Positions 45,572 to 55,735 of a DNA stretch of 64,000 nt are shown here, one piece after another; position 1 is the stretch's first letter, and each line of letters begins with the position of its first letter. The translations under genes and the position numbers were made by a program. Source of the DNA: Aphanomyces cochlioides (Eukaryota > Oomycota > Saprolegniomycetes > Saprolegniales > Verrucalvaceae); the NCBI GenBank assembly GCA_019828595.1, contig JAHQRK010000001.1:2976001-3040000 (forward strand), written 5' to 3'. The notes beneath the pieces are model-generated. The model made no database searches and was not told the DNA's origin. It saw nothing but the letters and a program-made list of their open reading frames with translations.

Positions 45572-47099
45572 ATGGCATTCCTCCTACGAATCATCGAGGA
45601 CATATTCCACGGCCAAGATGCTCCCAAGCGCAACAAGACACAGCCACCACCGCCCCCTCTCTCCAAGTCATCGAAACCACCATACTCCAACGGCTACGAT
45701 GACTTTGTAGGCGCTGTCGTCGACACGGACGAACCGATTGACGCCTATCCTCGACATTCCTTCGATTCAGCTGAGTTTGACCCAGTCACGCCGAGCCCCA
45801 TGGTGCAGCGCAATGGAAGCACACGACCACCTTCTAGCTCGTACAACCCATACGCTCCCAAGCCGAAATCGTTCAACCAAATGGACGAATCGTTCCTGAG
45901 TCCCATGGCTCGACCTCCTCCGTCATCCTCCCGCCAAGGCCTTCCAAAGCTCCGAGAGCGCACGGTGGATGTGTCAGTCGGTACTCCATCGTCCAAGATT
46001 CCTCGCCGACGTACCAACAAGTGGCTCTTCGAGTACCAAAACCACGCTCAGACGAGCGTCGACAGCTTTCTACCTCCTCAAAAGCCATCACGAGAAACAG
46101 CTCCAATGTCATCCAAGTCCATGAGCTTCACTTCTTCTGAAGCCAGCTCGTCGTTTTCCCAATCCCAGTACTTATCGGTAAGCCATCATCTCCTTCTGTG
46201 GTTAAATGCTCGTGTAGAACGACGCTCCTCGATACCGTTCGCCTCAGAGTACTCGAAACCATGCGCTTCAGATCGCCAAAGACTTTAGTTCGGGAAGCGG
46301 CTGTCGTGTGCCACCTAGCAGCACAGTTGATCCCATCAAGCTGACTCCAGTGTCGAGACGATCGGTTGCTCCTCCTCCCATGTCAATAGACAACTCCAGG
46401 CGGACCGCTGCTCCACCTGTGCCTCCTAGCAGCACAGTTGATCCCATCAAGCTGACTCCAGTGTCGAGACGATCGGTTGCTCCTCCTCCCATGTCAATAG
46501 ACAACTCCAGGCGGACCGCTGCTCCACCTGTGCCTCCTCTATCCAGAGACAACTCGTTCCACCTGCAAAGGCAATCAGTAGTGGATCATCGCCATGTTGA
46601 GCCCCGCCAACGCATCGCCAGACGTATTCCATCTGCTGAAGCATCAGCTCGATACGGCTCGAACGAGTACATGAGCTTGCGACCTCACTTGTCACCACAA
46701 CAAAAGCCAGAAATGCAACAAACACAAGCCATGGAGCCCCAGCAACCACGTCAGTCCTACATAGCACCAAGACGACCTCTCCGCAAGTCACCTTCATTGC
46801 CAGAGCCTCCCGCTATGTCTTCTAGCTCGAGACGCACGTCTGAGCCACCTCGCATGACGCCATCTCTGCCAAATATACAACATCTTGATCACTCCGTCGA
46901 CAAAGGTAAGGATATCTTGAGCCAGTTGCAAGCGATTCGAGCGCGCACCGAGAAGACTCTCCAGCGAAAGCCATCGCCAGACTTGAGCACGCGATTGAGC
47001 GAGGCAGCGCAGCGCATTCCCCGCGTCACTCTGCTGCCCTCTGGCACGCCCAAGCCCAAGACTCCAAAAACTCCCAAACGCGTCCGCTTCACGGACTAA
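45572..47099 (+). CDS. Unknown Pro/Ser-rich protein with C-terminal RVxF-like motif, two exons
   Basis: 495 residues. Exons 45572-46177 and 46218-47099, intron 40 nt. The frame is open upstream to 45224, but ATG 45572 (MAFLLRIIEDIFHG) gives the most protein-like start. Mostly disordered, rich in Pro, Ser and Arg, with phosphorylation-prone SP/TP sites. A KWLFEYQ motif is near residue 150. Exon 2 begins with a perfect 37-residue (111-bp) tandem duplication. The C-terminus has AAQRIPRVTLLPSG and ends KRVRFTD. WxFxYQ and RIPR...KRVxF are shared with the gene at 42115-43080. A PP1-docking scaffold is conceivable; nothing else is recognised. Confidence 0.65.
46314..46535. repeat. Perfect 111-bp tandem duplication in coding sequence
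   Basis: Two adjacent copies (46314-46424 and 46425-46535) with no difference that I can see, adding 37 in-frame residues that begin PSSTVDPIKLTPVSRR. Perfect identity indicates a recent event or an assembly or strain polymorphism. Confidence 0.9.
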
Positions 47100-47243
47100 G
47101 TCTAGCTACGAAGGATAGAACCCAAGATAGAAACTCCCGATAGGACAGCAGTTAGGTAAAGTAATAGCATCATTTATTCCCAAACAGTCTTCGCCACCAT
47201 GCTGATGGCCTTGCCATAGTTGCTCTTCAAGATCGCAACACCG

Positions 47244-47262
47244 TATCCGGAGTTTCCGGATA
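47244..47262. promoter_or_regulatory. TATCCGGATA-like sites, peroxiredoxin gene
   Basis: TATCCGGAGT at 47244-47253 and TTTCCGGATA at 47253-47262, 54-72 bp upstream of the ATG at 47316. Confidence 0.4.
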
Positions 47263-47315
47263 ACGAAAAGCGAATCCAAAAGTGAGTGGTGAGCATTTGG
47301 GAATCTGAGATCTTC

Positions 47316-48158
47316 ATGCAGCATCTCCGCTCTGCCGTTTTGCGCGCCGCGCGCACTCAACTTCGTCGCCCTGTCGCCGCTGCGGCTGTGCGCGCGTTTC
47401 CTCAAAGCCAATCTTTGATTCAACCAAAGATGCAAGCACGCCTCTTTGCTTCGCGCCCTCCTGCCCCAGTCCATGGCGACGACGACGAAGATGACGACGA
47501 TGATTTTGACTACGACGACTACTTTGGCGGAGATGACGAAGATGAAGACAACAAGGTCAAGTACCCAGCCCCAAAGGCGTTCATTGGCAAGCCTGCCCCT
47601 GCTTTCACGGCTCCTGCTGTTGTCCGCGGTGACATTGATGAAATTTCGCTCCATGACTACCTCGGCAAGTATGTCGTCTTGTTCTTCTACCCCAAGGATT
47701 TCACCTACGTGTGCCCGACTGAAATCATTGCCTTCAATGATCGTGCCAAGGAATTTGAAGCTCTTGACACGCAATTGATTTGCGCGTCGACCGACACGCC
47801 AGAAGTGCACTTGGCCTGGACCCGCACCCCACGCAACGTCGGTGGTTTGGGCAAGATGAAGATCCCCATGGTGGCTGATGTGACCAAGGTGATCTCGGCC
47901 AAGTATGGCTGCTTGGGTGAATCCAATGGCTTCCCATACCGTGGCTTGTACGTGATTGATCGCGAAGGTATCTTGCAAAGCTACACGATCAACAACAACC
48001 CTGTCGGTCGCAGTGTCGACGAAGCTTTGCGTTTGGTCAAGGCTTTCCAATTCTACGAAGAACACGGCGAAGTGTGCCCAGCCAACTGGCAACCTGGTGA
48101 TGCGACTATCGTCGACAACCCAGTCGAATCGCAAAAGTACTTCAAGAACGTCAAGTAG
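47316..48158 (+). CDS. Mitochondrial typical 2-Cys peroxiredoxin with acidic linker
   Basis: 280 residues. The start at 47316 gives a strong targeting sequence (MQHLRSAVLRAARTQLRRPV); an upstream in-frame ATG at 47286 adds ten residues. Between this and the enzyme is an acidic stretch of about 25 residues (DDDEDDDDDFDYDDYF), unusual for the family. Peroxidatic Cys is in FTYVCPTE (near 133) and resolving Cys in EVCPANW (near 254). Both motifs linked to sensitivity to over-oxidation are present: GGLG and the C-terminal KYF. The enzyme reduces hydrogen peroxide using thioredoxin. Intronless. The long open frame antisense to it is a by-product. Confidence 0.94.
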   Translation: MQHLRSAVLRAARTQLRRPVAAAAVRAFPQSQSLIQPKMQARLFASRPPAPVHGDDDEDDDDDFDYDDYFGGDDEDEDNKVKYPAPKAFIGKPAPAFTAPAVVRGDIDEISLHDYLGKYVVLFFYPKDFTYVCPTEIIAFNDRAKEFEALDTQLICASTDTPEVHLAWTRTPRNVGGLGKMKIPMVADVTKVISAKYGCLGESNGFPYRGLYVIDREGILQSYTINNNPVGRSVDEALRLVKAFQFYEEHGEVCPANWQPGDATIVDNPVESQKYFKNVK

Positions 48159-48796
48159 AGTCATGCATGCTCCTGACATTTTGAATAAATCGTCGCTGTG
48201 TCATCATGTTTGTCAATGATACTGACGGTTCGACACTCCTATGAAGGTGCACAGAGAACGCCAGCCCATTCAAGGGGTATTAGTTGTCTTTGTCTAGCAG
48301 CTGAAGCAGACCCTGGGAAAATCGTATTTACTACCTATTCCTTGACTGCGAGGAATAAATATATTCATGGCATCAGTGCGGTCACAAGATAAAGTTATTT
48401 TTACAGCGCATCCTGTCAGATAAGTTACTTTCTTTGCACGCGGCACGAAAGAAGTCGAAAAAAAAGCCCGATCAAGTTCATACACAATGGAAGTCGCGTT
48501 AGATGTTAGTGACGTAAATCTAACTTTGAAAATTTGTCTGCTTGATGGCTTCATCCACGTCGGTGAGGCCCCAAATTTCCCAATTTGCATGGAGGAACAT
48601 TTGAGACTCGAAGTTCTGAGGCAATATGCGGCGGCGATCACTGAGCGCAAACTTAGACAACGAAAAGAGTCGATCGCACAGGTTTGAAGTAGGCTGTATG
48701 AAGCGGCAATCTATGTACGCATCGGCAGTATCTTAAAAATTATATACTGTTATAATAAATAGATTGTTTCTTTATAATGTATTAAAAGTAAATACT
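48159..48796. other. Stretch with one small uncertain ORF
   Basis: A 66-codon plus-strand frame (48487-48687, starting MEVALDVSDVNLTLKICLLD, ending with a basic ERKLRQRKESIAQV) has protein-like composition but no domain and no splice partners that I can see. The rest is AT-rich and without signal. Confidence 0.3.
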
Positions 48797-49463
48797 ACAC
48801 CATTTGCCGGTTTAGTTCGTTTAACTTGCGATATATTTCGTATCACGTGCAATATATTTCGTATGACTTGCAATATATTTCGTATGACTTGCATTTAATT
48901 TCGTGGCCAGCGACGAAAATCGATTTATATTTCGCATGACTTGCATTATATTTCATACCTCTTGCATTTAATTTCGTATTTTTTAGCTTATATTTCGTAT
49001 CACGTGCATTTAATTTCGCAGAGAAGAGAAAAAGTCCATAGAAAAATTAACAAAAAATTGTTATCGAACTCATAAGAAATTGATGGGACACTTCGATCGC
49101 CATATAAGTCAATGCGAGCATCGAGCAAGCTCAGCAGAGTTCATATATGGCTGCCCGTCGCGAATTCATAGCTCAAGCCAATACTGCAACACATGTGAAA
49201 CTTCATATCTCAATAGGAGATTGAATATATTTTGCATTTATACGAATTTAAATGCACGTGATACGAAATATAAGCTAAAAATACGAAATTAAATGCAAGA
49301 GGTATGAAATATAATGCAAGTCATGTGAAATATAAATCGATTTTCGTCGCGAGCCACGAAATTAAATGCAAGTCATACGAAATATATTGCAAGTCATACG
49401 AAATATATTGCCCGTGATACGAAATATATCGCAAGTTAAACGAACTAAACCGGCAAATGGTGT
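48797..49463. mobile_element. Foldback (long inverted repeat) element
   Basis: Two arms of about 220 bp (48797-49018 and 49243-49463) are inverted copies with only a handful of mismatches. The outer ends read ACACCATTTGCCGG and its complement. Each arm is itself made of about nine degenerate 18-20-bp units of the type ATATTTCGTATGACTTGCA, some with CACGTG in place of GACTTG. The central 224 bp are unrelated and encode nothing evident. No target duplication is clear, so the superfamily is unknown. A single strand could fold into a long hairpin. Confidence 0.85.
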
Positions 49464-49733
49464 ATTGTCACGGTGCATAAATAAGTTATTTTCTGTCAAA
49501 AATAGATTGCTATTTAAATAGAATCAATTTTTCCCAGGGTCTGAGCTGAAGCAATCATGAGCTCACGCGCTTCATTAGCTCCCTCACTCCACGCTTCAAC
49601 TTTTCTTTTTAGCTTTACTACTTAAACGCATCAAGAACAAGCACTACCGCAGAAAATTGGCAAAAGAGAGATCGGCACATTGCGCACCAATGTCAATTAT
49701 CCGGATCCGGTTGAATTTTGAAAGATCGCAAAA
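49464..49733. other. Promoter region of chaperonin-like gene
   Basis: 270 bp between the foldback element and the next start codon. It contains TATCCGGATC at 49698-49707, 27 bp upstream of the ATG at 49734. Confidence 0.4.
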
Positions 49734-51551
49734 ATGCATCAACTTGCAGATGTCCATGCAATCGTCCATGAGATGGCATCGCTTGTTCGCTCCAGCTTTG
49801 GTCCGTTGGGAGCAGAGACGCTGCTCTTTTGTCCACCAGAACCACCTATTTTAACGTCCTCTGGCTATACAATCTTGCACTACGCCGACATGACCAAATC
49901 GTACTCAGCACATCCGATCAAAACTTTGCTCATGCAACGCATCCGTGCAATCTACCGGGAAGTCGGTGACGGCATTACGCAATACATCCTTATGCTTGAC
50001 TTGGTACTCCAGAGCATTGAAATGTCCCGTGCTTGGTTGAGTCAATTTGTCGCTCTCAAGGGAACCTTGGCGACTTCCTACTGCAACCTCTTCGACTCGT
50101 TGGCGGTTCACACCCCCATTGTATTTGATCCAACAAGTCGGCAAGCATCAACTGAAGTAAGCACTTCCCCATTATGTCTGCATTGATCGTTTGTGTAGTT
50201 GCAATCAGCGGCTCGAAATATCGTCCGGACGAGTTTGAGTGGCATGTTTAGCCCAGACACGGTGGACTTTATCGCCGACTTCACAGTCGATTGGCTCTTC
50301 AAAACAGTCACCGCCTCCACGAACGTAGTGCCTAAATGCGCAGCAGACATTCGAGTTTACACGTCGTGCTTGCTGCGAGAGGCCAAAGAGGCTCTTTTAC
50401 AACTAGCCATGGGACCTTTGGATGGATCTCGGATTGCACGGCCCGACGAATATTTTTTACGACTCTCTTCGCTCAGGAATCCAACCTTCATGGACACCTC
50501 GCCGGCATCCTACTACCGATTTATTCTCTTAAATGGCAGTCTAGAGTTTGGCGACGCCAGCAGTGTGGAGCTCAACGTACAATCATCGAGTGACTACATT
50601 GCATCGTTGGAGTGGCCTCTTCGCCGGGTCTGTGACTTCTTGAGCGACCTCAAATGGAGCCACCACGTGAATCTTGTATTGTGCACTCAAGCTGCTCCTG
50701 ACCACGCAAGTCCTTGCAGTCTCTGTCCATGCTAACTTACTCCATAGGCTCTCGCCGACTGCGCCAAGCTTGGAATTGTATGTCTTCCATTCGTGGAGAC
50801 AGATGACATGGTAGCTCTAGCAAGGCGATGTGGCATTTCCTGGCTCACTAGTGTATTCGATCCGATGGATGAGTCCAAGCACATTGGCGTGGTTGCTTCT
50901 CCCTTGCGTCAGCTTCGTCTAGGTGGCTCCAGTCTTCTCCATATACAAGCATTGAAGATGCGCGCTCGAGATGGTCAAGTCATCGTTCCTCAAGCATTAC
51001 TCCGTGGTCAGTCCAAAGGCATATGCAAACAGTACTATTACGCCGTGAAGAAGAGTCTGCGCGTCTTGGCGGCCTGGCTTGAAGACTGCAGCGGTTGTAG
51101 CACGCCCTTGACTGTACGTAGCCTTGGTGGTGGTCAGGCCCCAGAGCAGCTCTTAGCTCGTGCGTTTGCGCAAGACAAAACGCCTGCGGCCGCATTGTTA
51201 GCCCATGCGCTCATGGGGACATTTGCCACACTTCAAGCCAGCGTTGCCAGCTCTACTGGGTCGACAAAGCCTTCCGCGGTGAATCGACTCCAAGCACTGG
51301 GATTTCTACAAGACAATGCTTTCCATGGATGTGTGGTCGAGACTGAACAGCGGTATGGAGCCAACTTGATCAAAGTCCACAAAGCACGTCCAGATGCATT
51401 TGGGATCGTGCACCCTTTCGGCCGCTTGTTGCGACTGCTATGGCATACATTTGACACGTTGGACCAATTATGCCGGATTGACAGAGTAGTCTTGCGTGTC
51501 CCGCCGCGAAAACAACACGATGACAACGATAAGGAAGTGTTACACGGTTAA
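49734..51551 (+). CDS. BBS-type chaperonin-like protein (BBS10/MKKS group), three exons
   Basis: 577 residues when assembled. Exons 49734-50156, 50199-50705, 50748-51551; the second intron is GC-AG (GCAAGT donor). The protein has the group II chaperonin fold signature in weakened form: SLVRSSFGPLGAETLLF corresponds to the conserved GPxG start, and REVGDGITQYILML to the GDGTT ATP-binding helix (Thr-Thr changed to Ile-Thr). The apical region is diverged and the canonical C-terminal ATPase block is hard to see. In animals BBS6, BBS10 and BBS12 help CCT assemble the BBSome for ciliary traffic, which fits a zoospore-forming organism. Which of the three it matches best is open. Its last 12 bases overlap the end of the convergent PEX22-like gene. 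Confidence 0.72.
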
Positions 51552-52290
51552 AAGCTTGTAGTACGCCTCCATAGAAGGATGCGTGTCCACGTTGTCCCGC
51601 TGAGTTGACTGAGCCGGTGGTAGGATCTCCCCTGTCGCGTTGATGTATACAATTGAAGGCAGGAATGGACGAAGACCAAGCACGACGTCCTTGTTGTCTA
51701 CGCACATACACGTGTAAAGATTGAGGAAGCAGGGCAACGCATAGCATACCTTCGATCGTGACGACAGGTTCGATTTGACGCACCAACGCAATTTTACCAG
51801 CGACGGACGAGCAAAAAAGAAGCTTGTGGGTTTGGATCCCACTTTGAATCTTTGGATTCCACGTCAGTTCAGGCACGTTGCGGATCGCAAGCTGAATGGC
51901 TTTCATCTCGGCCTCGTCGTCGACATTGAAAAGCAAGAAGAGATCGGACACTGCAATCAAATCCACCAAGAGTTGAATCGTGGCTTGCGAGATCGTATGC
52001 GCACGGCGGTCTTCAAACAAAGTGTTCCCTGACAAGCAAATCGGGCGGACACCTAGCTTGACAGGCAGACGCGCATGCAAGCTCTTTTGGTTTGGCGATA
52101 GACTGTCGACTCGCACGGTTTTGCAATGTCCTGCACGCGCCGTTGCCGACTGAGGCAGCGAATTTTGCCGTTCAAACACGACTTGGCCGCCAGGAACTTG
52201 AGCTATTGGCGGCTGGGGAGGTCGAAGCAGCACCCACACGGAAAATACGAGCACGAGGCCCATCAACGCCATCGAGACCCAGTCGTCCAT
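51540..52290 (-). CDS. PEX22: PEX22-like peroxisomal membrane protein, two exons
   Basis: 232 residues. Exons 51750-52290 and 51540-51697. One N-terminal membrane segment (SMALMGLVLVFSVWVLLRP) is followed by a soluble Rossmann-like domain: ICLSGNTLFED, VDLIAVSDLFLLFNVDD, then THKLLFCSSVAGKIALVRQI and EPVVTIEDNKDVV, ending in a conserved-looking LRPFLPSIVYIN. These blocks resemble plant PEX22, in which KLLFCS...VRQ(L/I)EP is prominent. PEX22 anchors and stimulates the ubiquitin-conjugating enzyme PEX4 so that the import receptor PEX5 is recycled. The ortholog call is by remembered similarity and needs a profile check. The upstream region has a dense TATCCGGATA cluster. Confidence 0.75.
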
Positions 52291-52342
52291 GACACTCGCA
52301 CACAACCAGGATCACACAGAACATCAACATACAAACCAAGGA

Positions 52343-52441
52343 AATCCGGATAAAAAATTTGTATCCGGCAATTTTTTATCCGGATAATATCGATTTTATC
52401 CGGTCACAATATATCCGGATTAAAGTAGTATTATCCGGGGA
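52343..52441. promoter_or_regulatory. Cluster of six TATCCGG sites upstream of PEX22-like gene
   Basis: Within 99 bp: AATCCGGATA (52343), TATCCGGCAA (52362), perfect TATCCGGATA (52377), TATCCGGTCA (52397), TATCCGGATT (52412) and TATCCGGGGA (52432). They begin 53 bp upstream of the minus-strand ATG at 52290. Spacing between sites is 11-20 bp. Confidence 0.55.
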
Positions 52442-52457
52442 AATTGTTGACTTGTGA

Positions 52458-55189
52458 ATGGAAAATGTCGGGCTGTCAGCCCTACATCTGTATTTAATCC
52501 AATGAGAAAATTTCCTCAATGTTATTGGCCATTTTTCTCAATCGTCCATTTTGAATTTCACGATCAAGGTGTCAAGTCAGTGCAAGATCACAAGGAAGGC
52601 CAAGACTGACATGAAGACCAAGACTGCTATGATGACCAAGATCGAGCAAGCCAGTCATGGAGATCAATATTTTGGTGAACGCAGTGCTGTGGACGACGAT
52701 GCATGAATATCATATTGCTGAGGATTGACATGAACAACAAGAAGAAAACGTACACTGAATTGACACATGAAACGAGCTAACATTATGTTAGAGATCTGTG
52801 GCACCAACACTGAGGAGATTGATTTTGTCGAGGTGTATGTTCACGGAAAAGACGGGCAACTGTGATTATTTTGAGCTGACAATCCCTGCGCTTTCGTTTC
52901 TTGGAGGTTTCATCGCGGAAATGGTCCACAGCGTGCTTGACAATGTCGAATGAGTCAACAAGCTGCAATTCACTTGGATTTTTGAGTAGAGGTCTCCCTG
53001 TCTGTGATGAGTAATACTGAGATAAAGTTTCCATTGTAAATTTCCATTCGTAGAAAATATTGCGCTGGTTTCTTGATGAAAGATCAATTGTCTTGATCTG
53101 CTTGAATGGAATGAGACCTTGCTGTGGATTTCCCCTCCACCACAATTTCCATGCTGTACAAATATCCACACTGGGGAATTGAAATGTTTCCGGCAGCAAA
53201 TGAATTCCACTTCCCCAACTATATATCTTAAACTGATAATTTGTAGATTCGGTTTGAGCATTTTGCTGGCTTGTGCCAGTCAAAAGAGTTGTGATGCCTG
53301 TCAAGCTCTGCACTGCATTTTTGACGACGGTTTCAAGGAAACTACGAGTTATATGACCGCCGATGGCACCTGTTTCTTCCAATAATTCACTGATCTTGTC
53401 GGTAATTTGTCTTGGAAGGCTGAGAATGGATCGATCCATTCTGTCCATTTTTTTATATACTTCGACGTGTGGTGGCACACCACTGGCACGCAAAAACTTT
53501 GACTCTAGTCCTGATTGAAGAACTGATTGGAGGTATACACGAACGCTGTCATTTACAAAGAGTGGTGTAGACAACAATGGGTGGCTTGCTGGTAGCATGG
53601 TCGTCAAGTAGTCAAAATGGTAGACCAAACTCGCAAGAATTAAGCGAAGCACACCTCCTAAATGTGATATGTTATGAAGTGTTGGGAACGACATTTTAAG
53701 AGCGCCGACCAGAATTGGGTCGTCTGGATCGGGGAAATGAGGGGGCAGAATAGAAAAGTCTGAACTATTCACAGGGAGACCAGCAGCAACCCGTCCTGTA
53801 TATTGATCTCCTGCTGCTTCGTATCTAATTATGATTCATCTCAATAAAATTGACTAGCATGATCTATCTACCTGAAGTATCGTTCCATCACATTTCCTAA
53901 AGACCAACCACAGCGCAAACAAACACTAACAATGGAAGGTCCACTTGTACATCCAGAGGAAACAAAAGTCGCCGATCCCTTTCGTATCGAGTGTGTCCCA
54001 ATGTTGTTGTTATCACTGTCATTTCTTGAGTCAGCTTGTTTTTGGCCATGAACTAGTTGGCCCAAGCTTTTTCCAAATCGATCCTAAATAAACTTAAATA
54101 TATATCTTATTCTTTTTGCATGCCTTTTGATTTGATCCTGGAAACAAATGCCGGGGAGAAATTTGGCTGTTGCAAGAAAGATAAACTCCTAGTGCCACGA
54201 ACAGACAAACCACTGGCTTAAGTGGATTTGCATAGCAGTGCTTTGGATCTTTGTTTTTTGTTCCTATATAATTTTGCGATGTGGGCTAAACTTAATTATC
54301 TAGAATACCTTCTTGGGATGTTTTTGTTTGATGAAACGTAAATCCAATGCTATCGTCTTCAAAAGAGAATGTTCAAATCTGCAGATAGAATGAATTTTGA
54401 CTGTACAGTCAAAAATCCTACCTCACTATTTCTGTTGATTTTGACCTACACATCAAATTCCAAGACAAGATTAAGAACAAATGCGTGAATCCCCCGTCTG
54501 GGAGAAGCAAGCTCATGCTGCACAAGTACTCAAACATTGAAAACACCAAAGGCTGCTTTCACTTGTATTTCATCTCGCCATTTTGAAGCTTTTTAGCCAA
54601 AGATTTTTTTATACCTAGTTTAAATTTAACTCATATAAATATACTTATTGTGTTGTACCTGAATAGACTTCTTTCATGTCATCTCCATAAGCGTCTGGAA
54701 ATGGAACTCCTTGCACCTTATAGAGATTCTTGATCGCACTCCTATAGCTGTCCAATGCAGAAACAGATACCTCTTTATCCTTGTTGTTTAATTTCCATTC
54801 CAAAAACAGTAGAAAGTCATCATAAGTGAACACTGAGATTTAGAGTCGTTTTGTTTGTTTCAGCGCTCGGCATAAGCTAATGCTCCTTCCTAAATTGATT
54901 TGTCCAAAGCACAATTTGGTTGACGCAAGATGCATAGCCTTTTCTTGTCGATTTTGAAAGGCGGTTGCGTCGAGCTGCATCAATCGTGAGGTAGTCAAGA
55001 TTTGACATGATGCGAACTGGCAACTGGACAGAATGACGTCAAAAACTTCCAATTCTCCATTATTTCATTGGATAGGCTTATCGTAAGGCTGTTGTCCAGA
55101 TTTTTTCAGTAAATTTATTATATTTCATACAAATATCAAGTTATATTTTTTCTTTGACGCCAATTTAAACTGGACAAATGGAAAATGTC
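52458..55189 (-). mobile_element. Crypton-like (tyrosine recombinase) DNA transposon
   Basis: The element is defined by a tyrosine recombinase gene with introns and no DDE or reverse transcriptase gene. Candidate limits are two direct repeats, ATGGAAAATGTC, at 52458-52469 and 55178-55189, the second continuing with similar bases (GGGCTGTCAGCC against AGGTCGCCAGCA). Cryptons lack terminal inverted repeats and integrate by site-specific recombination, so direct repeats at both ends are expected. The limits are tentative; the gene assignment is firmer. Confidence 0.6.
52783..55052 (-). CDS. Crypton tyrosine recombinase (exon structure partly resolved)
   Basis: The C-terminal catalytic part is clear. 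One exon (53872-54083) has GTHSIRKGSATF, the H-x-x-R box. It splices to 52783-53824, which begins YEAAGDQYTGRVAAGLP with the nucleophile Tyr, as in Cryptons. Upstream pieces fit the family: DPKHCYANPLKPVVCLFVAL near 54140-54265, a helical segment FTYDDFLLFLEWKLNN (54645-54833), and an N-terminal exon MEVFDVILSSCQFASCQILT (to 55052). The middle exons (54290-54640) are not resolved. A 340-residue tail after the Tyr ends in a basic KKRKRRD patch. I see no stop inside the resolved exons, so it may be intact or nearly so. Confidence 0.7.
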
Positions 55190-55210
55190 AGGTCGCCAGC
55201 ACAACGATAA

Positions 55211-55735
55211 GGGTGAGTCTGGATCACACTCCAATTTTTGGCCAAATTATTTTTTATTTTTTTGGTTCAAAAATACCAAAACAAATTGGACTGTTTTTTT
55301 TCCTGATATTTTTTGGCTGTCTGGATGAATAAAATTTCATAAAATCTGAGGAACCTAGGATTGGATAATGAATTGATCAGCATTCCCTCAACACACTTGA
55401 TATTGAGATTAAGCTGAGATCTGGTCAACGAAAGAATTTCCGTACTTGAGCAATGTCAAACACAACATTGTTGACCATGCGAAGGTAAAACGAATCACAA
55501 CAAGACAGAATTACGAATGAGGGACGCAGAATTGCAGAAAGCATATCCAGATTGTATGTCGTTGCACAATTTTTTTATATTTTTTACACGTTTCACGAAA
55601 AAAACACCTCTCGATCACTTTTTTATTTTTTGCCAAAATTTTTAATTTTTGGCAATTTTTGAAAAATGTCATTCTTTTGACCAGATAGACATAGTTCTAA
55701 AAAATGCCAATTTTTGTCGGCATCCAGACCCACCC
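55211..55735. mobile_element. MITE with Harbinger-like ends and TAA target duplication
   Basis: 525 bp with inverted ends: GGGTGAGTCTGGAT at the left and the complement of GGGTGGGTCTGGAT at the right (one mismatch in 14). The flanking trinucleotide is TAA on both sides (55208-55210 and 55736-55738). A GGG start and a TWA duplication fit Tourist-like (PIF/Harbinger-derived) MITEs. The interior is AT-rich and contains inverted CCAATTTTTGG-type segments but no gene. Its ends differ from those of the autonomous-looking element at 1105-3316, so a different source element is expected. Confidence 0.8.

Noticed and set aside
47106..48179. Minus-strand open frame of 357 codons
   Set aside because: It is antisense to the 2-Cys peroxiredoxin, which has clear catalytic motifs; no domain is visible in the antisense product.
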